DNA from: Cenarchaeum symbiosum A
GTDB lineage: Archaea > Thermoproteota > Nitrososphaeria > Nitrososphaerales > Nitrosopumilaceae
Assembly: GCA_000200715.1 (NCBI GenBank)
Contig: DP000238.1
Span: 406,154 to 470,153 of the forward strand
Length of the DNA: 64,000 nt
Direction: 5' to 3'
Shown here: piece by piece, positions 1 through 9,412 of the stretch
Numbering within the stretch: position 1 is the first letter of the stretch
Layout: every line of letters starts with the position of its first letter
The notes under the pieces: model-generated
Database searches by the model: none
The model's input: only the letters and a program-made list of their open reading frames with translations
What the model was told of the DNA's origin: nothing
Made by a program: the position numbers and the translations under genes

Positions 1-2
1 CG

Positions 3-1899
3 ATAGTTGTGGCCAAACCCGAACCCCGTCCTGACGGCATGCTTGCCATGGCAGTGGCGGCGGGGGGGCCGATGTGGGCGGGGGGCACATATGAAATCAG
101 GGTCCGGGACGGGACACTCGAGGCCTCTGATACATTTGAGTACTCGGGGAACATAACTGACCGCAGGCCCGACTTTGATCCGATAGCGTCAATGCCGGCC
201 CTTTCAGTGGGCACTGACAGGCCCGGATACTTTAGGGGCGACGCCGTGACCGTCGCCGGAAGAATCTGGGACCTGTCTGATTATCCGCAGGATGTCACCA
301 TAACCGTGTTTGACAATTCCAGCGGGGACGCCGTCCTGCCGGCGCAAAACCCCGGCCTGCTCTCCCGCGGCTTTGCACTGATAGCCGCGGCCCAGGTTTC
401 TCCCACGGCAGGCGGGTATTATGAATCGCCAGTACAGACTGACGGCCCCCAATGGAGATGGGCCGGGGAGCGCGTGGTTCTGGCCCAGTACGGGGGCAGG
501 CAATCGGCCTGCATGTTTGACTATTCTGCAACCGACTGGACCCCGTTTGAGTTTGCCGCCGGCGGCGGGGATGCGTTAGACGGGTCCACCATCGGCCTCA
601 CACCGGGCGACACGCTGGTCATAACGCCCAACGAGCTCACCGGCAATTCACAGGCCGCCTTTGACATGGAAGTGATCCTCTCCGATGCAGGCGGAAGCGC
701 GGCCAGCGTGTATTACAACAGTGTGGGCGCCTTTCTTGGAAAGACATGCGGCGGGGAGGTCATCACATCAGGCCTGATCTATACGTGCGACGAAAAATCG
801 GTAATACTCGGGGGCGCCACATACTCAACCCGGGGCACGTACCTTGACAGCATTGGCATACCGTTCCAGGACGGCTTTGAAGGAACACTGAGCATATTTC
901 TGCGTGACAGCCGGGGCGTACCGCTGGCCACCCATGACACGGACCGATACACGATATCCGCCGTCCCCGCCGGGCCGTCCCCTGAACTGCCCACCGAGCC
1001 GCGGCCATCCCCGGTTGTCAGGTCGCGCGGCGGCGGGGGAGGGGGCGGAGGCGGCGGAGGCGGAGGCGGCGCACCGGCAATGGGCGCAGGCCTTGGACAG
1101 GCGGTATCCCTTGGATTTACGGCCCACGGGGATGACGTACTGGACGGATCTGAGATAAGCCTTGATCCGGGTGATCCACTGATCATATCCGTATCGTCCA
1201 TGGACGGGGATCCAATCAGCATCTATGATCTGGAGATAACAATGACCGGAAAGGAGGGGCAGCAGGCGGACGTATACTACAACAGGATAGGCGCATTTTA
1301 CGGAAGGGAATGCGGCATCAACGCAACGACTTCGGGCAACATGTACACCTGCGATGTGTCATCGCTCATATCGCAGGGCAGTGCGCGCTATTCACACTCT
1401 GCAAACGGCTCACTCGAGAGCATTACCATACCCTTGGAAGGGGAGTTCTCCGGCACCCTTAGCATAGCCCCGCGTGACAACCAGGGCCTGCTGCTTGCAC
1501 CGCGTGAAGGCAGCGTGTACAGGGTGAGCGCGGCAGAACTGCCCCCCGTTGAGCCTGACGTTCCCGCAGACAGCCCACCGGATCAGCAGATACCCACAGC
1601 ACATGTGGTGGATGCCCAGCAGGCCCGGCCTGAGCCTGACATGGATCTAGAGCCCGAGGAGCCTGCCCCGGAGCCCCCCCATGCAGCCGGTTCAAGAGCC
1701 CGCAGTACAGCCGACTCCCCCGGAGCCTGCCACAGTACAGGCACCGCCCGGTGTAGAGTCCACGCCTGCCGAACCATCCAACGTATCGCAGGCACATGCC
1801 GGGCCTCAGGACGAGGACTATCTGGGGATGCTCGTGGAGTTTCTAAGATCTGCGCTGGGGCTTGACGGCACAGATGCCACCGGGAATGCTGAAGGATAG
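3..1899 (+). CDS. C-terminal part of a large surface protein, frameshifted near its 3' end
   Basis: The frame is open to the left edge, so the gene probably begins upstream; a GTG at 9 is possible but not convincing. The N-terminal part has a beta-sandwich look (TDRPGYFRGDAVTVAGRI, like macroglobulin-type domains). Two copies of a roughly 140-residue domain follow (about residues 185-325 and 370-500), separated by a 14-Gly run. Each has the pattern VYYN-x3-GAF-x3-C then YTCD, then a GTLSI-x3-RD strand. After this comes a Pro/Glu-rich tail. The in-frame stop is at 1865, but from a C7 run at 1674-1680 the sense continues in the +1 frame to the stop at 1899. With one C fewer the protein ends in a hydrophobic helix (LGMLVEFLRSALGL), matching the architecture of the giant protein at 20342-40879. 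Likely cell-surface or S-layer-associated; exact function unknown. Confidence 0.75.
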
Positions 1900-1949
1900 A
1901 GCATCAGGCCGGGGAAAATCAAATAAACTACGTGTGTATAGCATTACCC

Positions 1950-2372
1950 ATGAAGCAAAAGTCCGTCTCTAGAAGCATAAAGATACTGGTGGCAAAGCTT
2001 GGCCTCGACGGCCACGACCGGGGGGCCCTTGTCCTGTGCAGGGCGTTTAGGGATGCCGGCATGGAGGTCATATACTCTGGCCTGTTTGCCACGCCCGAGC
2101 GGGTTGCCCGGATGGCCGAGGATGAAGATGTAGACGCGATAGCCCTAAGCCTGCTCAACGGGGCACACGGGACGCTATTCCCCCGGGTGGTAAAGGCCGT
2201 GGAAAAAAAGGGCCTCAAGGATGTACTCATAGTGGGGGGCGGCATAATACCTGAAGTCGACATAAAAAAGCTCGAAAAGGCGGGCATCGACGGAGTCTTT
2301 GGGCCCGGCACCACGCTACCCGAGGTGATAGACCACATAACTGCCGGCGTCAAGAGGCTGCGCAAGGTATAG
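1950..2372 (+). CDS. mcmA2: Methylmalonyl-CoA mutase, B12-binding (small) subunit
   Basis: A 140-residue stand-alone cobalamin-binding domain. It carries the DGHDRG motif (DxHxxG, whose His is the lower axial cobalt ligand), followed by ALSLLNGAH and VGGGIIP, the other signature segments. With a separate large subunit elsewhere in the genome it would isomerise methylmalonyl-CoA and succinyl-CoA; in Thaumarchaeota this serves the 3-hydroxypropionate/4-hydroxybutyrate carbon-fixation cycle. The ATG at 1950 is preferred; an in-frame GTG at 1932 adds six residues unlike the family. The large-subunit gene is not in this window. Confidence 0.9.
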   Translation: MKQKSVSRSIKILVAKLGLDGHDRGALVLCRAFRDAGMEVIYSGLFATPERVARMAEDEDVDAIALSLLNGAHGTLFPRVVKAVEKKGLKDVLIVGGGIIPEVDIKKLEKAGIDGVFGPGTTLPEVIDHITAGVKRLRKV

Positions 2373-2414
2373 CCTTACCAACAACATTATACCGAATGAA
2401 CAGAGGGTAGATCC

Positions 2415-3683
2415 ATGAAGATATCCGCCGTGATAATAGGCGCCATCGGGCTCGCCGCCGGCCTCTCTGTCGGCCTATCCCTCGGGTTCTCTTATGCTGG
2501 AACAGATGCGGGCGGCCCGGCCATATCCTTTGAACAACCCGCCGGCAGCATGGTCCCCTCGGGCACGGTAAACATAGGACTGGTGGTGCCCCTCACGGGC
2601 GAGATCTCGACCATTGGCAATGACAACGAGATGGCGGCACGGCTCGCAGTGGAGGATTTCAACCTGTATCTGGACAAGATAGGCGCCGGGTGGGAGTTCA
2701 ACCTGGTAGTAGAGGACAGCCAGGCCGACCCGATAGTGGCGCTTGAAAAGGTCCAGTCGCTAAACTCAAAGGGGATACAGCTTGTGCTCGGCCCTGACAG
2801 CAGCACCGAGCTCCGCAACGTAAAGAGCTATACGGGCTCCAACGGGATGCTGCTCATATCCTCGACGAGCACAACCCCGACGCTTTCCATAGACGACAAC
2901 ATATTCCGGCTCGTCCCCGATGACACTCAACAGGGCAGGGCGATAGCAACCCTGGCAGAATCGCGGGGGATTACCACGCTTATACCCGTGCACAGGGGGG
3001 ATGTATGGGGCGATGGATTGTACGAATCAACCAAGACATGGTTCGAGGCCCGGGGCGGCACATTCGACGAGGGGATACGCTATTCCCCGGAGAACTCTGT
3101 CTTTTCCATCGAGGCGTACCTGCTCAGCGAGAGGCTGGCGGGGTACCTGCAGGAGAGGCCTGCCTCCGAGGTGGCCATTGTGATGATGACCTTTGAAGAG
3201 GGGGTTCACATTTTCCAGTCGGCCAGCTCTTACGACGAGCTCAGGTCGGTCCTGTGGATTGGCACGGACACGCTGAGCAACAACGGCCTGCTAGTAGAGG
3301 ACTCGATCACGGCCGGGTTCCTGAGTGATGTGGACTTTGTATCGGGACAGTTTGCGGTATCGGAGAACGACCATTACAACCGCGTCAAGGGGATACTTAC
3401 CGACAGGATGGGCTCATCGCCTGCCAACTATGCATACCCGACCTACGATTCAGTGTGGCTGATAGGCCTGGGCATACTGCAGTTGCAGACGACCGACTCG
3501 GAGCTGCTAATAGAGGCGCTCCCGATGGTGGCAAGCCACTATTCCGGCGCCCTCGGTGCGGTAATACTCAATGATGCAGGCGATCTTGCGATCTCCGACT
3601 ATGGATTATTCGCCGTGCGAGACGGGAAATGGGTCGACTATGGCTTGTATGATGCCCGGACTGACACGGTAATCGTGCGATAG
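2415..3683 (+). CDS. Extracellular receptor/branched-chain amino-acid-type binding protein (periplasmic-binding-protein type I fold)
   Basis: 422 residues. It begins with a signal peptide or membrane anchor (about residues 1-30, ending near SYAGTDAGG), followed by the bilobed ligand-binding family of LivK/ANF-receptor proteins. The opening strand VNIGLVVPLTGEIS, the segment QLVLGPDSS and TYDSVWLIGLGIL late in the protein are characteristic of Peripla_BP_6. No ABC permease or ATPase lies next to it, so whether it feeds a transporter or acts as a sensor cannot be told. The ligand is unknown. It stands alone, 42 nt after the mutase subunit on the same strand. Confidence 0.8.
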   Translation: MKISAVIIGAIGLAAGLSVGLSLGFSYAGTDAGGPAISFEQPAGSMVPSGTVNIGLVVPLTGEISTIGNDNEMAARLAVEDFNLYLDKIGAGWEFNLVVEDSQADPIVALEKVQSLNSKGIQLVLGPDSSTELRNVKSYTGSNGMLLISSTSTTPTLSIDDNIFRLVPDDTQQGRAIATLAESRGITTLIPVHRGDVWGDGLYESTKTWFEARGGTFDEGIRYSPENSVFSIEAYLLSERLAGYLQERPASEVAIVMMTFEEGVHIFQSASSYDELRSVLWIGTDTLSNNGLLVEDSITAGFLSDVDFVSGQFAVSENDHYNRVKGILTDRMGSSPANYAYPTYDSVWLIGLGILQLQTTDSELLIEALPMVASHYSGALGAVILNDAGDLAISDYGLFAVRDGKWVDYGLYDARTDTVIVR

Positions 3684-3744
3684 CGCCCCCCAACTGGGCC
3701 GCATACAGCTAGTTATTTTAACCACTTCGGCAATCCTTTGTCAT

Positions 3745-5514
3745 ATGCAAAAACACGTCCTCGGAGAGTGGGATCTTACCGAGCTGGTACGGGATCCGCG
3801 GGGGCCCGCATTTGAGAGGCAGGAAGGGGACGTGCTGGCGCGGGCAAAAAAGTTCCAGAGGCACAGAAAGTCGCTTGATCCCTCGATGGAGAGAAAAAAG
3901 TTCCGTGATATCCTCGACGAGCTGGAATCCATCCACGAAAAGACTAGCATCGTGCACGGGTATGCCTCGCTTGATTATTCCGCCGACACCCAGTCCGACA
4001 AGGCCACGGCCCTGCTCAGCAGGGCGGGCAAGATGGGCGCCGATGTCGCAAACAGCCTGGTCTTTTTCGACCTGTGGTGGAAAAAAACCATAGATGACAA
4101 AAACGCGCGGCGGCTCATAAAAGAATCAGGGGACCTTGCAAACCTCCTCTCCCACAAGCGGCTAGTAGCCAGATACTCCCTTACAGAGCCAGAAGAGCGC
4201 ATAATCAACACGCTCGACGTGACTGGCGCATCGGCGCTAGTCAAGCTGTACGACAAGATAACCAACGCCTTTCTATACGAGGTAAGGGTCCGCGGCAAAA
4301 AAAAGACAATGGGCAGGGAGGAGCTGGTCACCCTGGTCCGCGGGACAGATGCCGCGGCAAGGGAGTCTGCCTACCGCTCGCTTTTGGGAAAGTACGAATC
4401 AAACAGGGGCGTATTGGGCGAGATATACCAGAATATTGTGCTCAACTGGCGGGATGAAGGCGTGGACATACGAGGCTACGATTCCCCCATATCCATGAGA
4501 AATACTGCCAATGACATAGACGATGCGACCATCTCGTCGCTCCTCAAAGTCTGCAAGGGCAACGCCCGCGTCTTCCGGGACTTTTTCTCGCTAAAGGCCA
4601 AGATGCTCGGCATGAAAAAGATGCGAAGGTACGACCTCTACGCGCCTGCCGCCAAAGACGGAGAGAAAAACTACACCTACGACAAGTCAGTAAAACTTGT
4701 GCTTGAATCACTAGAGCGGTTCAGCCCCGTCCTCTCGGAATACGCAAGCCGGGTCTTTGAGAGCAGGCACGTGGACTCGTCGGTCAGAAAAGGCAAGAGG
4801 GGCGGGGCCTTTTGCAGCACCATCTCGCCTGGGATAACGCCGTACGTGATGCTCAGCTTTGACGGCAAGTCAAAGGACGTATTCACCCTGGCACACGAGC
4901 TTGGGCACGCAGTCCACAGCATATCTGCCTCCAAGCGGTCCATACTGGTCCAGGAGGCGCCCCTTCCATTGGCCGAGACCGCCTCCACATTCTCGGAGCT
5001 ATTGCTCTACGACAACCTTTCTGATTCCATGCCGGACGACGAAAAGCGGTCCATGCTAGTAGAAAAAGTAGACGACTTGTACGCCTCGATAATGAGGCAG
5101 TCGTTTTTCACCATATTCGAGATGGAAGCGCACAAGCTGATAGCGGGCTCGGCCACTGTGGACGAGCTGTCTGGCGCGTACCTTGGCGGCCTCCGGGGCC
5201 AGTTTGGATCATCCGTTGACGTTTCAGACGACTTTGCCATAGAGTGGAGCTGCATCCCGCACTTTCACCACGCGCCATTCTACTGCTATGCATACTCCTT
5301 TGGGAACCTGCTGGCGCTATCCCTGTTCAGGCGCTTTAAAAAAGAGGGCGACGACTTTGTGCCCTCGTACCTTGCGATACTCTCTTCGGGGGGCTCGCAA
5401 AAACCAGAGAAACTCCTGGCAGAGCACGGCATAGACATATCGTCAGAGAAATTCTGGCAGGACGGCTTTGATCAGATCCGCGAGCAGGTCCGCTCGCTGG
5501 CAAAACTCAGATGA
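3745..5514 (+). CDS. pepF: Oligoendopeptidase F (M3 family zinc peptidase)
   Basis: 589 residues, the usual size for the family. The zinc site is FTLAHELGHAVHS (HExxH) near residue 385, followed by EAPLPLAETASTFSE, which supplies the third zinc ligand (Glu) in M3 peptidases. It is predicted to be cytoplasmic (no signal peptide) and to cleave short peptides. The ATG at 3745 lies about 25-30 nt downstream of an AT-rich TATA-like stretch (TAGTTATTTTAACC, near 3709-3722), consistent with a leaderless transcript. The gene is monocistronic in appearance. Confidence 0.92.
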   Translation: MQKHVLGEWDLTELVRDPRGPAFERQEGDVLARAKKFQRHRKSLDPSMERKKFRDILDELESIHEKTSIVHGYASLDYSADTQSDKATALLSRAGKMGADVANSLVFFDLWWKKTIDDKNARRLIKESGDLANLLSHKRLVARYSLTEPEERIINTLDVTGASALVKLYDKITNAFLYEVRVRGKKKTMGREELVTLVRGTDAAARESAYRSLLGKYESNRGVLGEIYQNIVLNWRDEGVDIRGYDSPISMRNTANDIDDATISSLLKVCKGNARVFRDFFSLKAKMLGMKKMRRYDLYAPAAKDGEKNYTYDKSVKLVLESLERFSPVLSEYASRVFESRHVDSSVRKGKRGGAFCSTISPGITPYVMLSFDGKSKDVFTLAHELGHAVHSISASKRSILVQEAPLPLAETASTFSELLLYDNLSDSMPDDEKRSMLVEKVDDLYASIMRQSFFTIFEMEAHKLIAGSATVDELSGAYLGGLRGQFGSSVDVSDDFAIEWSCIPHFHHAPFYCYAYSFGNLLALSLFRRFKKEGDDFVPSYLAILSSGGSQKPEKLLAEHGIDISSEKFWQDGFDQIREQVRSLAKLR

Positions 5515-5746
5515 TATAATGGGGGCTGGCGGCCTAACGCACAGGCCACCAGCCTTGTTCCCCGATCGGTTTGAATCGATGTCAAGCGGGACCCACCTAT
5601 ATGGGGATTTAAACCTTTGAAGTTTTCTCCCGGCTAGGTACGGCATTTGCCCGGGCCTGATGCCTTCATGTTCTCTCGGGGCCGGACGGGGCCTCCAAAA
5701 AAAGAGGCCCCTCCAACTCGGAGCCGCCCGCCGGGGCGCGCTGTAC
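5515..5746. other. Intergenic region with a strong hairpin and a possible minus-strand RNA
   Basis: There is no convincing ORF between the convergent pepF and ferritin-like genes. At 5524-5554 an almost perfect hairpin can be drawn: GGCTGG-C-GGCCT, loop AACGCAC, AGGCC-A-CCAGCC. A second small stem (ATCG/CGAT) lies at about 5567-5582. On the minus strand a TATA-like GGTTTAAATCC lies at about 5604-5614, placed to start a short RNA of roughly 70-80 nt that would end in the large hairpin. The hairpin could equally be a transcription terminator for pepF. Confidence 0.4.
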
Positions 5747-6328
5747 TCACATGTCCAGGGCTGTCGAGTGCTTGCTTGTATGGGGCCGCTCGCCGGGGAA
5801 CTTTCTGCGCATGTGTCCCGAGGGCCTGCCGTATATCAGCTCGAGGAACCACGATTCATGCTCAATCTCCTCGGCCAGGATGTCCTTGGCTATGTCATAC
5901 GTCATGGGGTCCTTTCCCTCGGTCATCTTGCACACCTTGAGCCAGTTGACGATTGCACCCTGCTCGGCTTTGAGGCACTTTTTCATTATCTCCATGTGGT
6001 CCGTCCGCTTCTTTGGCAGCTGCAGAAACTCGCACCCTGACATCTTGATGTAGTCGATGGGGTCTATTGGGAGCGTGCCCCCGAGCTGGTATATCCGGGC
6101 GATGCTGGATTCAAAGTGGCTGAGGTCCTCCATCCGCGCGTCCTCGATTACATACTTTATCCCCTCGCCCTCGACGCCCACGCAGTGGGCGCGCAGCAGC
6201 GTAAAGTAATAGTACGCCGCAAACTCTACCGACGAGTTGATGACCAGCTGTTTTATCAAGGCATCAACGTCCAGACCCGCCTGCTTTAGCACCTCTATGC
6301 CTACAACATGTGGCTTGGTATCCGCCAT
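5747..6328 (-). CDS. Ferritin-like / Dps-like protein
   Basis: 193 residues, predicted four-helix bundle of the ferritin-like superfamily. Candidate di-iron ligands are spread as in this fold: SSVEFAAYYYF in helix A, HFESSIARIYQLGG in helix B, KAEQGAIVNW in helix C and AEEIEHESWF in helix D. It resembles archaeal Dps-like proteins that detoxify peroxide and store iron, but the exact subgroup is uncertain. The ATG at 6328 lies about 25 nt downstream of a TATA-like CTTAAATAT (minus strand, near 6351-6359), suggesting a leaderless mRNA. The C-terminal 25 residues are basic and disordered-looking, as in some DNA-binding Dps proteins (inference). Confidence 0.75.
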   Translation of the reverse strand: MADTKPHVVGIEVLKQAGLDVDALIKQLVINSSVEFAAYYYFTLLRAHCVGVEGEGIKYVIEDARMEDLSHFESSIARIYQLGGTLPIDPIDYIKMSGCEFLQLPKKRTDHMEIMKKCLKAEQGAIVNWLKVCKMTEGKDPMTYDIAKDILAEEIEHESWFLELIYGRPSGHMRRKFPGERPHTSKHSTALDM

Positions 6329-6579
6329 GCGTTGAATACGTCGGTTTGATATTTAAGACACACGCGTTTTGCCGGGTCCGGCATTCTGCCCATTATAACC
6401 CCAAACTTTAGTCGCAGGGGCCGGGACTCCAAACCTTGCACAAGGGTGTACCGGGGGGAAAATTATGCCCGGGTGCAAAGACCGCACAAGTTCGCAGTGC
6501 GATGGATGCCCTATACCGCAGGGCCCCGTGCAGGGCTGCGCCCACAAGCTTAATACCGCATAGCCGGGGCGCCACGCCG

Positions 6580-7734
6580 TTGAACCGCCTCCTGCTACTG
6601 GCCGCATTTTGCGTGCTGTTCATGCCGCTTGCCGCGTCCGCCCAGGAGCTCCGCTTTGCCACCTTCCAGGAGACGGCGCAGGTGCTAGTCGATGCCGGCG
6701 CCTCTAATGTGACCGCATCTGTGACTTTACAGAGCACCAGCGAACGGGAGATGAAGGTGCCACCGGAGATCGCAGACCGCATCACCGGGGATGAAAACAT
6801 AGCATCGGTGGTGCTGACCAACGAGGACGTCTGCGTGCTTGGCGTCTCTGGGGAATCGTGCATACTGGTCAACGTGGCAAGAAACCCCGACTGGGGGGGC
6901 ATATCGGGCACCCAGGAGGCGGCCAAGATAATAGGCGACTCGCTCATAGGCGAGCTAAACGACTTTTTCGACACGCAGGCCAGCTTCCACTCTGTATTCC
7001 TGCATCACAGCGATGATGTCAACGTGGCATTTGACACATCTGGGGCGGTCTCTGGCAGGGGGACGGTCTCGGCAGTCTACACCATGCCGAGGGAGGCTAC
7101 CGACTCCATGTATGAGAAGATCTCCGCCCTGCTGCTCTCCCAGGAGATAAGGGCTTCCGGGGGCTTTTACGACGCGGCCCGCGGATTAGCGGCAGACGAA
7201 TCCTCGTCGATGAGCTTTGCAATCATCAGGGGCGGCCCGCTGTACCAGCTCAAGGTCTCCCTTGTGCAGGGCGGCAGCCCCGGGGATGTGATAAACCCGC
7301 TTGAATACCTGCAGGCAGAGACCCTGCACCGCTCGGAGCACTTTTCGGGCGGATTCTTTCCGCTCAACTCGATAGTGCAGGTGGCCGTGATAGGCAAAGG
7401 CGGCATAACCGGCGTCTCCCCGGGCCTTGTCGACTTTGACGTGGTCGAGGACACGCCCATCCCCACGGATCTCACCCAGACGGGATGGATAGACCAGAGC
7501 GCCGAGGGCGCGGGCGAGATGGTCTTTTTGTTTGGCGAGAGAAACTCTGTGGGCTCGGGCGAGCTTGCCGTCATGCTGGGGGAGAATCCCGCCGCGCCCC
7601 CGCGGCCGGGCCTCATCGATGGCATCCCCGACGAATCACTTGTTGTGCTGATTATAGCAGTCGCAGGCGCCAGTGGTGCGGCTGCGCTGTTCTTGCGCGG
7701 CTACAAGAGGGCGCCCGGGTCCCGGGCGCGCTAG
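6580..7734 (+). CDS. Secreted, C-terminally membrane-anchored protein of unknown function
   Basis: The TTG at 6580 gives 384 residues beginning LNRLLLLAAFCVLFMPLAASAQE, a clear signal peptide with an AxA-type cleavage site. A TATA-like AGCTTAATA lies about 25-30 nt upstream. An upstream in-frame ATG at 6436 would put about 48 unlikely residues before the signal peptide. The ectodomain has no motif I recognise. Near the C terminus there is one membrane segment (LVVLIIAVAGASGAAALFL) followed by basic residues, i.e. type I topology with the protein facing outside. It converges with the arginine decarboxylase gene, overlapping by 4 nt. Confidence 0.75.
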   Translation: MNRLLLLAAFCVLFMPLAASAQELRFATFQETAQVLVDAGASNVTASVTLQSTSEREMKVPPEIADRITGDENIASVVLTNEDVCVLGVSGESCILVNVARNPDWGGISGTQEAAKIIGDSLIGELNDFFDTQASFHSVFLHHSDDVNVAFDTSGAVSGRGTVSAVYTMPREATDSMYEKISALLLSQEIRASGGFYDAARGLAADESSSMSFAIIRGGPLYQLKVSLVQGGSPGDVINPLEYLQAETLHRSEHFSGGFFPLNSIVQVAVIGKGGITGVSPGLVDFDVVEDTPIPTDLTQTGWIDQSAEGAGEMVFLFGERNSVGSGELAVMLGENPAAPPRPGLIDGIPDESLVVLIIAVAGASGAAALFLRGYKRAPGSRAR

Positions 7735-8297
7735 AACAGCAGGCAGGCTGCCGCAAAGACCGTGGTCCACTTGCCGTCCTTGTTGCCTACAGCGGTCTGC
7801 GTGATGTTCTGCGTCTTGTATATCTCTCCCGATATGTTCCACTGCTGCCTCTTTTCGTCCCAGCTCTTGTCAATATCGAACGGTATCCCGAGCGACGAGG
7901 CTAGCATCTGGGCGGATACATCCTCGGCATAGTCTCCCGCGGTCTTTTCGGACTGGCCAAAGGACTCGTACTCCGAGAGGTATCCGTACCTGTCGGGGTC
8001 CTTGGGCCGGGCCACGCCCACGGAGGCGGCCACCAGCCTGTGCGGCTCGCTGGTCTGGTTCTTTGAGTATATCGTGAAGAGTATCTGGCCGTGCCTTATC
8101 AGCTTGAGGCCCTCGCTCTTGGGGACCAGCTTGGCCTTTGGCGGGAATATGCTCGATATGAGGACAAGGTTGGTCCCCGATATGCCCGCGTCCCTGAGCG
8201 CGTACTCGAAGCTCGTCAGCTTGTCCTCGTGCACCCCCTTGCCCTTTGTCAAGAACAGTTTCTTCGCAACAAGGTCAAGCAACTCCAAATCCGTCAA
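7731..8297 (-). CDS. pdaD: Pyruvoyl-dependent arginine decarboxylase
   Basis: 188 residues matching the archaeal PvlArgDC family. The self-cleavage site is in NLVLISSIFPPKA: cleavage between the two Ser residues leaves a pyruvoyl group on the beta-chain. The downstream SVGVARP and EYESFG segments are also typical. It makes agmatine from arginine, the first step of polyamine synthesis and the source of agmatine used by archaea to modify tRNA-Ile2. Divergent from the CPBP protease gene, with an 84-nt shared promoter region. Confidence 0.9.
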   Translation of the reverse strand: MTDLELLDLVAKKLFLTKGKGVHEDKLTSFEYALRDAGISGTNLVLISSIFPPKAKLVPKSEGLKLIRHGQILFTIYSKNQTSEPHRLVAASVGVARPKDPDRYGYLSEYESFGQSEKTAGDYAEDVSAQMLASSLGIPFDIDKSWDEKRQQWNISGEIYKTQNITQTAVGNKDGKWTTVFAAACLLF

Positions 8298-8381
8298 GAT
8301 CCCTAGTTATTATATTGATCCCATGCCGGGCCGCATATCCCGGGCATTTCTTTTATACGATCGGCCGCATGCTAGTGTATC

Positions 8382-8951
8382 TTGGACTTTGACTTTTTCC
8401 AGTCCGAGGGCTTTGTGGTGGGCTATTACGTGCTAACGGTGGGCGCGTCGCTGCTGCTCGTCCGGGAGACCAGGTCCCGCCTGCGCGATCTGCGAAAGGG
8501 CCTGCGCTCTGCCTGGTACGCCCCGCTGCCATTCGGGGTGGTGCTGGTGTACGTGATAGTCGGCTTTGGGCCGCTCGACGAGATACCTATACTCAACTGG
8601 AGCTGGCTTGGCTACAACATAGCGTTTGGCCCCTATGCGGGCGAGGGCATCTGGGGGATACTGCCGTTTGTGCCGCTGCTTGTGTACATGTTCATCCACA
8701 TAAACTACATCGAGGAGCTCTACTTTAGAAAGTCCAAAAAGATGGTCGTGGCATGGGCACTTTTGCACATCGCCATGGGGATAAAGGTGCACACCGCACT
8801 CATCCTCATACCGATAGGCTTCCTCTTCAAATACATATACGACAAAAAGGGGGTCCGGCACGCTTATGCCATGCACTTTGCGGCAAACACGCTAGTCGTC
8901 GTGTCGCTTCTTCTTACGACTGTCGCGCAGGCGGGGTTTCTGGGTGAGTAG
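8382..8951 (+). CDS. CPBP-family intramembrane metalloprotease (CAAX protease-like)
   Basis: 189 residues with about six hydrophobic segments. Three family motifs appear in order: EELYFR (EExxxR), WALLH (F/WxxxH) and HFAAN (HxxxN), supplying the Glu/His catalytic set of the CPBP/Abi family. Such proteins include CAAX-prenyl endopeptidase homologues and bacteriocin-immunity proteins; no substrate can be named here. The TTG start at 8382 is about 30 nt downstream of TTTTATACGA (TATA). The last 60 nt overlap the 3' end of the minus-strand gene at 8892-9116. Confidence 0.75.
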   Translation: MDFDFFQSEGFVVGYYVLTVGASLLLVRETRSRLRDLRKGLRSAWYAPLPFGVVLVYVIVGFGPLDEIPILNWSWLGYNIAFGPYAGEGIWGILPFVPLLVYMFIHINYIEELYFRKSKKMVVAWALLHIAMGIKVHTALILIPIGFLFKYIYDKKGVRHAYAMHFAANTLVVVSLLLTTVAQAGFLGE

Positions 8952-9116
8952 CATCCAGCCGGTGAGGCCGCCTATGCAGAACAGCCCGGTCCCAAACGCG
9001 GTCATCATCAGGCCGCCGCCCTGGCTTATCCCCATTATCATGCCGAGCGCGCCCGAGCCAAAGAACATGCCGGTCAGCACCTTGAGCTTCTTTGGGGGAA
9101 AGTACTTGAAGCCCAT
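8892..9116 (-). CDS. Small two-TM membrane protein
   Basis: 74 residues with two glycine-rich membrane helices (about residues 10-33 and 38-58) and a basic C-terminal tail (KPRLRDSRKKKRHDD). The ATG at 9116 lies about 25-30 nt downstream of TTTTTTATACC on the minus strand, a good TATA box, which argues that the gene is real despite its size and its 60-nt convergent overlap with the CPBP gene. Function unknown. Confidence 0.65.
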   Translation of the reverse strand: MGFKYFPPKKLKVLTGMFFGSGALGMIMGISQGGGLMMTAFGTGLFCIGGLTGWMLLTQKPRLRDSRKKKRHDD

Positions 9117-9191
9117 TGTACAGCGGGCTCACCCATGGTATAAAAAATGCTGGTTTGGGGCCGCCCTGGCAAGCTCGCACCCGCCCGGTTA

Positions 9192-9200
9192 TGTTTTATA
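9192..9200 (+). promoter_or_regulatory. TATA box of tRNA-Thr
   Basis: TGTTTTATA lies about 27 nt upstream of the first base of the tRNA, the normal spacing for an archaeal TBP/TFB promoter. Confidence 0.6.
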
Positions 9201-9226
9201 CCACCGGCTGATGCGCCGAATCCTGT

Positions 9227-9300
9227 GCCAATGTAGCTCAGCCTGGTAGAGCATTCGCCTTGTAAGCGAAAGGTCGAGGGTTCAAAGCCCTCCATTGGCT
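9227..9300 (+). tRNA. tRNA-Thr (anticodon UGU)
   Basis: A full cloverleaf can be folded by eye over 74 nt: acceptor GCCAATG/CATTGGC, D-stem GCTC/GAGC, anticodon stem TTCGC/GCGAA with loop CTTGTAA (anticodon TGT), and T-stem GAGGG/CCCTC with loop TTCAAAG. The discriminator is T, as in archaeal tRNA-Thr. CCA is not encoded, and no intron is present. Confidence 0.97.
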
Positions 9301-9412
9301 TCAACACTACCCTGCCCCTGCGGTTGCACGGTCCAGCCGTGGCATGCCGCCGGGCCGGATCCCCCAACAAGCGTTTATTAATGCCCGAAAAGGGGTTTGG
9401 CTAGGAATAACG

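Noticed and set aside
6390..6460. tRNA-like stretch with GACTCCAAACC
   Set aside because: An anticodon-like CCA loop is suggested, but no acceptor or T-arm can be paired.
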